From the IMG/VR virus record IMGVR_UViG_3300046804_004030, positions 1 through 55,385 of that record: a stretch of 55,385 bases of DNA; one strand, given 5' to 3'. The DNA is from a virus. The stretch's first letter is position 1, and each line of letters opens with the position of its first letter. The translations under genes and the position numbers were made by a program. The notes under the pieces were generated by a model. That model was not told where the DNA came from and did not search any database. It saw only the letters and a program-made list of their open reading frames with translations. Below are positions 51,208-55,385 of the stretch, one piece after another.

Positions 51208-51424
51208 GTTCGTCGCGTCTGCGCCTAGGACGATTAGCACGGGTTGGCGGCGTGCGACGACGCACTTCATACGGAAACAACTCCTGAGCCATGTGAAGCA
51301 GGAGCTGCAGCACGTAATTCTCCCTGAGAGGGCTCATCGCAATTCCTTCAGAAGCGAAAAACAGAGCCCATCCAGCCAACTCAAGTGCCTGAGTCGCATT
51401 TTCCGGTGTTATGTCAATGCTCAT
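51188..51424 (-). CDS. Hypothetical protein with basic GRFTD tail, 78 aa
   Basis: Starts MSIDITPENATQALELAGWA, a helical part, then RENYVLQLLLHMAQELFPYE and a strongly basic end (RRRTPPTRANRPRRRRDERG then RFTD). The end GRFTD appears in other phage proteins. It overlaps the upstream gene by four bases (ATGA). Function unknown. Confidence 0.65.
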   Translation of the reverse strand: MSIDITPENATQALELAGWALFFASEGIAMSPLRENYVLQLLLHMAQELFPYEVRRRTPPTRANRPRRRRDERGRFTD

Positions 51425-51807
51425 TGTTGCTCCTGGGTAGTGTCGTTTCTTTCTTGAAGTCTTTCAGCGTTGAAGCCAACGCCAACCAAGGAAAGGATAG
51501 CTACCAGTAGTGCCCCCCAGGAGACAATTTGACTAACCGACCACTTTGCAGTCTCTGTTCCACCCTTTCTGTTGGCGTCGGAGACGATCAAGCTGTCAAC
51601 TTTATCAGACAATCCTTTGATATGATCTGCTGTTACCATATTTCTTTCAAGCTCAACCTGGCGCTTTTCAAGTGATTCAACTCGCGTCATGAACGCAGTT
51701 GTACTCGCTTGATTTTGTGAAATAATATTTTGCAGGCCTGTAATCAGGCCCTCTAGTCTACCAAGTCTGTCAACGATGGCAAGCATCGGACTGTCAGAAT
51801 CATTCAT
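51421..51807 (-). CDS. Holin/XhlA-like membrane protein, 128 aa
   Basis: The first 80 residues are a coiled coil (MLAIVDRLGRLEGLITGLQN; RVESLEKRQVELERN), and one membrane segment follows (SVSQIVSWGALLVAILSLVG and VGF) with a short charged tail. This is the layout of phage hemolysin XhlA and DUF2730-like proteins that act with holins in lysis. It lies beside the tail genes, which is a common place for lysis genes. Confidence 0.65.
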   Translation of the reverse strand: MNDSDSPMLAIVDRLGRLEGLITGLQNIISQNQASTTAFMTRVESLEKRQVELERNMVTADHIKGLSDKVDSLIVSDANRKGGTETAKWSVSQIVSWGALLVAILSLVGVGFNAERLQERNDTTQEQQ

Positions 51808-51812
51808 GGCAG

Positions 51813-51923
51813 TCAGCGACGCCTCTCTTGACGCACCCTAGCTTGACTCTGCAGCACTTTACTTTTCTTTGCAGCAGGCTGCTTCTTCTTCGTCGCTTTC
51901 TGCCTTATGGCTTTTCCGGCCAA
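51813..51923 (-). CDS. Possible small basic protein, 36 aa
   Basis: Read by hand in a 97-bp gap. TTG 51923 is preceded by GGCAGGTCAC. The product MAGKAIRQKATKKKQPAAKK then SKVLQSQARVRQERRR is extremely basic. It overlaps the upstream gene by 19 bases and ends five bases before the next ATG. Short length and TTG start keep confidence low. Confidence 0.3.
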   Translation of the reverse strand: MAGKAIRQKATKKKQPAAKKSKVLQSQARVRQERRR

Positions 51924-52345
51924 GTGACCTGCCAAGGAAATCCCTGCTGACTTGGTACGTCCCTAAGTTCTTGGCGATATTCAGCCCAAGCTTCTTTATC
52001 TGCTGTTGAGTCGACAAGTTGGGTCCAGTCTGTTTGCGCCAAAAGACCATTGCGATGTGCTCTGACTTCAGAGGCCTTGCGTTCCGTTCTGTCTGCAATC
52101 TCTTCTTCAGTTGCCGGCTCAATAGCCCACTGCTGAGTTAAAACGTTGTCAATCCAGTCAGGCCAAGCCTCGGACAGGTTTTCATTGTAATTGACAGATG
52201 GTCGCGGAACCTGAACAACAAGCTCGTAGCCATCCGGTGCCTCAAATGGAATCGAGAAACTTGTGTTTGGAAAGCGCTGAATAATGTCACCGGCATACAC
52301 CGGGTATTCAGCCACTGCTCCGTTTTCAACCTTTGCGTATGTCAT
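51905..52345 (-). CDS. Tail-fibre assembly chaperone-like protein, 146 aa
   Basis: The C-terminal part, RAHRNGLLAQTDWTQLVDST then AWAEYRQELRDVPSQQGFPW and QVTWPEKP, is the hallmark of phage tail assembly chaperones (PF16778-like): RNxLLxxTDWTQL, W-x-x-YRQxLRD-(I/V)PxQxGFP, V-x-WPxKP. The N-terminal 80 residues are a beta-rich recognition unit. Such proteins help the tail-fibre C-terminus fold. It directly follows the propeller gene (four-base overlap). Confidence 0.9.
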   Translation of the reverse strand: MTYAKVENGAVAEYPVYAGDIIQRFPNTSFSIPFEAPDGYELVVQVPRPSVNYNENLSEAWPDWIDNVLTQQWAIEPATEEEIADRTERKASEVRAHRNGLLAQTDWTQLVDSTADKEAWAEYRQELRDVPSQQGFPWQVTWPEKP

Positions 52346-53607
52346 GCGATGATTACTGCGTTTTGCGAAAGTGTCCCAGCTGTTTCTGACAGTGTTGGCG
52401 TTCCCGCTGTAAGGCTGGACGTTGACGAAGTGAGTGCAAGTGAGAAGCTTGCGAGGCTTGTAGCAGAATTTATCGCCGTTCCAGCTTCATAAGTATAGCT
52501 GCCAAACGATCCAGTCCCGGCCCCATTTGCGCGCAGTTTACAGGTAAATATTTTATTGATTGAGGGGAATGTGCCAATAACACATATTTCATCGGCTTGG
52601 CCAACGGAAATGTCGGAGGCTGTAATGGTGGCACCAGTGTAAGCAAGAAATCTTTGCCACTGGAGAACTCCAGAGCTGTCATATTTTGCGATGACTATTT
52701 TGCCGTCAAAAGATCCGACCACCACTGGTGCGTTACCGCTTGAAATTGCTATCGAGGATCCCGAGTTATTTGTCGCTCCACCGCTCAATGCACGCTGCCA
52801 CTGAAGAGTTCCCAGGGAGTCATACTTTGCAATCAAAATATCCGTAAATCCAGCCCTGACGGAATCTGTTGAGCCAATGATGTAGACACCAGATGCGGCA
52901 TCAACGGCAACATTGTTTATGGTCCCGTTGCTGTTGGAAGTTCCTATCTTCCTTTGCCACTGGAGAGTGCCAGATGTGTCGTATTTTGCAAGAAAGCTAT
53001 CGAGAGGACCTGTCCCGCTGACCCCGGAAATGTAGACATTGGCCAACGAATCAACGGCAAGGCCAGAGTACCCCCTTGCGTTAGTAATGGTTCTCTGCCA
53101 AACTATTGATCCAGCTGAGTCGAACTTTGAAATATACGCCCTCTGCGGGGAGGCATTTATGTACCCAGAAAGGTAAATGTTGGAGGAGCTATCAATTCCT
53201 ATGGCAGCAGCTACGTCTATCAGTGATGGAAGATTCAGGAATCTTTGATATTGGAGAACTCCAGAGCTGTCATATTTTGCAAATGTTGAGACAAAGGTTG
53301 CGCCATCAATCGTTCCATAGTTGTAGCCAGAGATATATGAATTCCCCAAAGAGTCAATAGCAATTTTTGTGACATCATTTTGAGACGGTGAACCAAAAAC
53401 TCTTTGCCAGACCTGGTATCCGTTAGTGTTAAGCTTAAACGTGTATTGATACAGCGAATTGACAAAGCAGCCATACACATCGCCATTGCTGGCAATTTTC
53501 ACGCTTTTTCCCTCTGTGTTGCCTGTTCCAGTGATTTCAGAGATCCAGTAGCCAGTGGGCGCCTGGCCGCCGCTCATAAAAATCAGCTCACGTGTCAGTC
53601 GGTCCAT
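52342..53607 (-). CDS. Beta-propeller (SBBP-type) structural protein, 421 aa
   Basis: The product is built of about seven repeats, each with a pattern of W-Q-R, I-A-V-D-S-L/S-x-N-V/I-Y-I-S-G and F/L-A-K-Y-D-S-S-G-x-L-Q-W-Q-R (for example from residues 60, 110, 155 and 215). This is the SBBP / Delta-60-type beta-propeller blade. The C-terminal 60 residues, SYTEAGTAINSATSLASF-like, are different. Propellers of this sort occur as receptor-binding or decoration proteins. It overlaps the tail-fibre gene by one base. Confidence 0.85.
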   Translation of the reverse strand: MDRLTRELIFMSGGQAPTGYWISEITGTGNTEGKSVKIASNGDVYGCFVNSLYQYTFKLNTNGYQVWQRVFGSPSQNDVTKIAIDSLGNSYISGYNYGTIDGATFVSTFAKYDSSGVLQYQRFLNLPSLIDVAAAIGIDSSSNIYLSGYINASPQRAYISKFDSAGSIVWQRTITNARGYSGLAVDSLANVYISGVSGTGPLDSFLAKYDTSGTLQWQRKIGTSNSNGTINNVAVDAASGVYIIGSTDSVRAGFTDILIAKYDSLGTLQWQRALSGGATNNSGSSIAISSGNAPVVVGSFDGKIVIAKYDSSGVLQWQRFLAYTGATITASDISVGQADEICVIGTFPSINKIFTCKLRANGAGTGSFGSYTYEAGTAINSATSLASFSLALTSSTSSLTAGTPTLSETAGTLSQNAVIIA

Positions 53608-55385
53608 CAGTTTGTGTAGTTAATTTGACTTGAGGCTCTCCATCTAACTCCACCATCATCAGTTATGAAAGTGAAGAGATGAGTTTTGCCAGACGTAAGT
53701 GAAGGGGCAGTGCCAGAGGGCCACTCTACACCGCTGAACCAAGTAATGGCCCCACTCGTATGAACGACTTCAAAAGTAAAGCTGTATGCCCTGCTGGCTG
53801 GAACATTGCTAACGGTGAAAGTAACAGAGGAAGAGATCGTTTTCGTGAAGTAGTTGCCAGCCGAACAGTCAATGTTCAGCGATGGGACGGCGACTGGAAC
53901 CTGCGCATAGGTGCCATTGACATCAAGATCTGTATTGGCCACTGCACTTGCTTGGCCAACGGCAACTGAGCCCGTTGTTGCAATGTTGCCAGTTGTGTTG
54001 ATATTGCCATAGGTGATAGCGGCACCGCTGACCTTGCCTGGAGTTGTAATGTTGCCAAGCTTGCCCTGATCAATTGAGCCAGCCAACATATCGTTGGTGA
54101 CTGTTCCGCTATCAGCACTTGTAATGATGGTCCCACTGACGTTGGGGGCCGTCAGCGTTCTTGAGGCTGAAAGCGACGCGGGAACGATCTCAAGCACGAA
54201 TGAACCAGTGCCACCGCCGCGACCGCGAAGCAGAATGCCGTCCTGCGTTGCAGCTTGCCTGAAGGTCTGGCCGGTTACATTCGTGAAGGTATTGGCACCA
54301 GTGAAAGCATTATTGCTGGCAGTGCCAATGCCATCGGTGATTCCGTAGCCAGAAAGAGTTGTTGGCTTATTGGCAAGATTCGCAAAAAGATACCCCGTGC
54401 AATAGATAAGATTTCCAGACTGAGGTGTATCAAGAACTGGTGATGTAAAAGTTGGGCCATTGCTGAGCACCACGCTGCCGATTCCCGTGCTGGTGGTGAC
54501 ACCGGTTCCCCCGTTTGCCACGGCCAGGGTGCCAGCCAGCGTCACGGCGCCCGTAGAGGCCGAGGACGGGGTGAGCCCGGTCGTCCCACCCGAGAAGCTG
54601 CTAACGCCTGCCACAGCCGCTGCTGGCGCCGCCCAGGTGCCGTCCGCCCGCAGGAAGTTCGTGGTCCCGCCGCCGCTCGCGGGGGTCAAGCCGGCAAGGG
54701 TGCTTCCGAACAGCGGGATCTCAGCATCCGATCCGGTGCTGCTTTCGATCGTCCTGTTGTATCCAGACCATGTAAGATTGGTTGGAACATTGACTTGTGC
54801 GCCGGTTTCAATTCCGTTAAGCTTTACCTTGTCGGCACCGCTCATGCTTCCAGCGGCACTGGTTGTTGCAGCGCTAATTGAGACGACTGGCGTTGATCCA
54901 CTGGTAACAGAGATCGGCGCAACACCGCTGATACTTGTGATCGCAACAGAGCTTGAGAATGAAATAACCCCGGTATTTGAGTCGTAAGTTAGATCGCCGC
55001 TAGCGCTGATTGCATTACGGGCACGCGCCTGCGTAAAGTACAGATTTGACGCTCCTTCTGTGATCGCATCCGAATTCGTTGGAATTGCCGAGGTCGGTAG
55101 CAGGCTGGTTGGAATCTTGCCACCAGAATCCAGCCTCGCAAGGCCGTTGGCGACGTTCATCGAAAGGGAGATATTCCTTACAAAAGTCCAGTCACCGTTG
55201 CCATCTTTTGTGGCAATTCCGCTAACAGAAAAAGGCTGGCCAGACTCTGATGTTACGTTTGTAACATACCTGCTGCCGGTGAATTCCTTGACAGCAAATT
55301 GAGTTGGCGCTGTATTCGCATCAACTTGACCAGTAGACGCAACAAGGGACGTATTGTTGCTGATCTCCCGCAGCTGTGTCCCAAC
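53607..55385 (-). CDS. Tail fibre protein, 5' end beyond the window
   Basis: A start at 55160 is possible, but the frame stays open for the next 75 codons to the right edge (reading VTNVTSESGQPFSVSG and DGNGDWTFVRNISLS), so the gene very likely continues outside. It contains YFTQARARNAISASGDLTYD, then repeated beta segments (SGVAPISVTSGSTPVVSISA), collagen-like Gly- and Thr-rich stretches and FLRADGTWAAPAA. It ends with SVTFTVSNVPASRAYSFTFE and HLFTFITDDGGVRWRASSQI. Such proteins form long fibres that bind the host. Confidence 0.9.
   Translation of the reverse strand, partial: VGTQLREISNNTSLVASTGQVDANTAPTQFAVKEFTGSRYVTNVTSESGQPFSVSGIATKDGNGDWTFVRNISLSMNVANGLARLDSGGKIPTSLLPTSAIPTNSDAITEGASNLYFTQARARNAISASGDLTYDSNTGVISFSSSVAITSISGVAPISVTSGSTPVVSISAATTSAAGSMSGADKVKLNGIETGAQVNVPTNLTWSGYNRTIESSTGSDAEIPLFGSTLAGLTPASGGGTTNFLRADGTWAAPAAAVAGVSSFSGGTTGLTPSSASTGAVTLAGTLAVANGGTGVTTSTGIGSVVLSNGPTFTSPVLDTPQSGNLIYCTGYLFANLANKPTTLSGYGITDGIGTASNNAFTGANTFTNVTGQTFRQAATQDGILLRGRGGGTGSFVLEIVPASLSASRTLTAPNVSGTIITSADSGTVTNDMLAGSIDQGKLGNITTPGKVSGAAITYGNINTTGNIATTGSVAVGQASAVANTDLDVNGTYAQVPVAVPSLNIDCSAGNYFTKTISSSVTFTVSNVPASRAYSFTFEVVHTSGAITWFSGVEWPSGTAPSLTSGKTHLFTFITDDGGVRWRASSQINYTN

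Overview
The window reads as part of the genome of a tailed double-stranded DNA phage that infects a cyanobacterium, possibly one able to persist as a plasmid. The phage call rests on a tail fibre, a tail-fibre assembly chaperone, a beta-propeller structural protein, a holin/XhlA-like membrane protein, a possible small terminase, RusA, a Rad52-family annealing protein, a phage-type dNMP kinase and very dense, overlapping small genes. The cyanobacterial host is inferred from a cyAbrB-like regulator, a ThyX and a group-2-like sigma factor of cyanobacterial type, an HNH-AP2 endonuclease and the repeated DUF551-like tail (a W-x-H-W-A-L-P type motif) of several proteins. The genus cannot be told from sequence alone.

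Layout. Bases 1-2110 (+) hold eight small overlapping genes, the first cut by the window edge. A complete tRNA-Arg(UCU) lies at 2118-2189 (-). Bases 2224-8160 (-) are one operon of small genes with an XRE regulator, a thermonuclease-fold nuclease, a ribbon-helix-helix protein and DUF551-like proteins; it starts at an extended -10 promoter preceded by two copies of TGTCCGCACA. Bases 8161-11312 carry few genes: a 232-aa orphan gene, a long hairpin, an exact 55-bp tandem array, a GAATGGC array and a RepL-like winged-helix protein, which together look like a replication origin or partition locus. Bases 11603-24549 (-) hold a putative small terminase and about 35 mostly unknown small proteins, with an orphan cytosine methyltransferase-like protein. 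This stretch is strikingly rich in GTCAG on the + strand. Bases 24485-36820 (-) continue with small genes, a dNMP kinase, HTH and zinc-finger proteins, an HNH endonuclease and a large coiled-coil protein. A short + island lies at 36855-37266.

Bases 37267-45288 (-) form the DNA metabolism block: MazG-like pyrophosphohydrolase, cyAbrB-like regulator, RusA, SSB, a second SSB-like protein, a RecB/Cas4-type nuclease, Rad52-family annealing protein, DnaB helicase and a winged-helix replication protein. A small + island (42132-42717) interrupts it. A divergent promoter pair at 45316-45378 separates this block from a + block (45405-50777) with dCTP deaminase, ThyX, a sigma-70 factor and an archaeo-eukaryotic-type primase. 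From 50983 to the right edge (-) are lysis and tail genes, ending in a tail-fibre gene that runs off the window.

Working model: the primase, DnaB and wHTH protein build replication forks; the Rad52/nuclease/SSB/RusA set performs recombination; Dcd, ThyX, dNMP kinase and MazG adjust the nucleotide pool; the phage sigma factor, cyAbrB, XRE and RHH proteins control expression. Twelve genes below 60 codons that earlier length filters would miss were read by hand and fill most of the apparent gaps.
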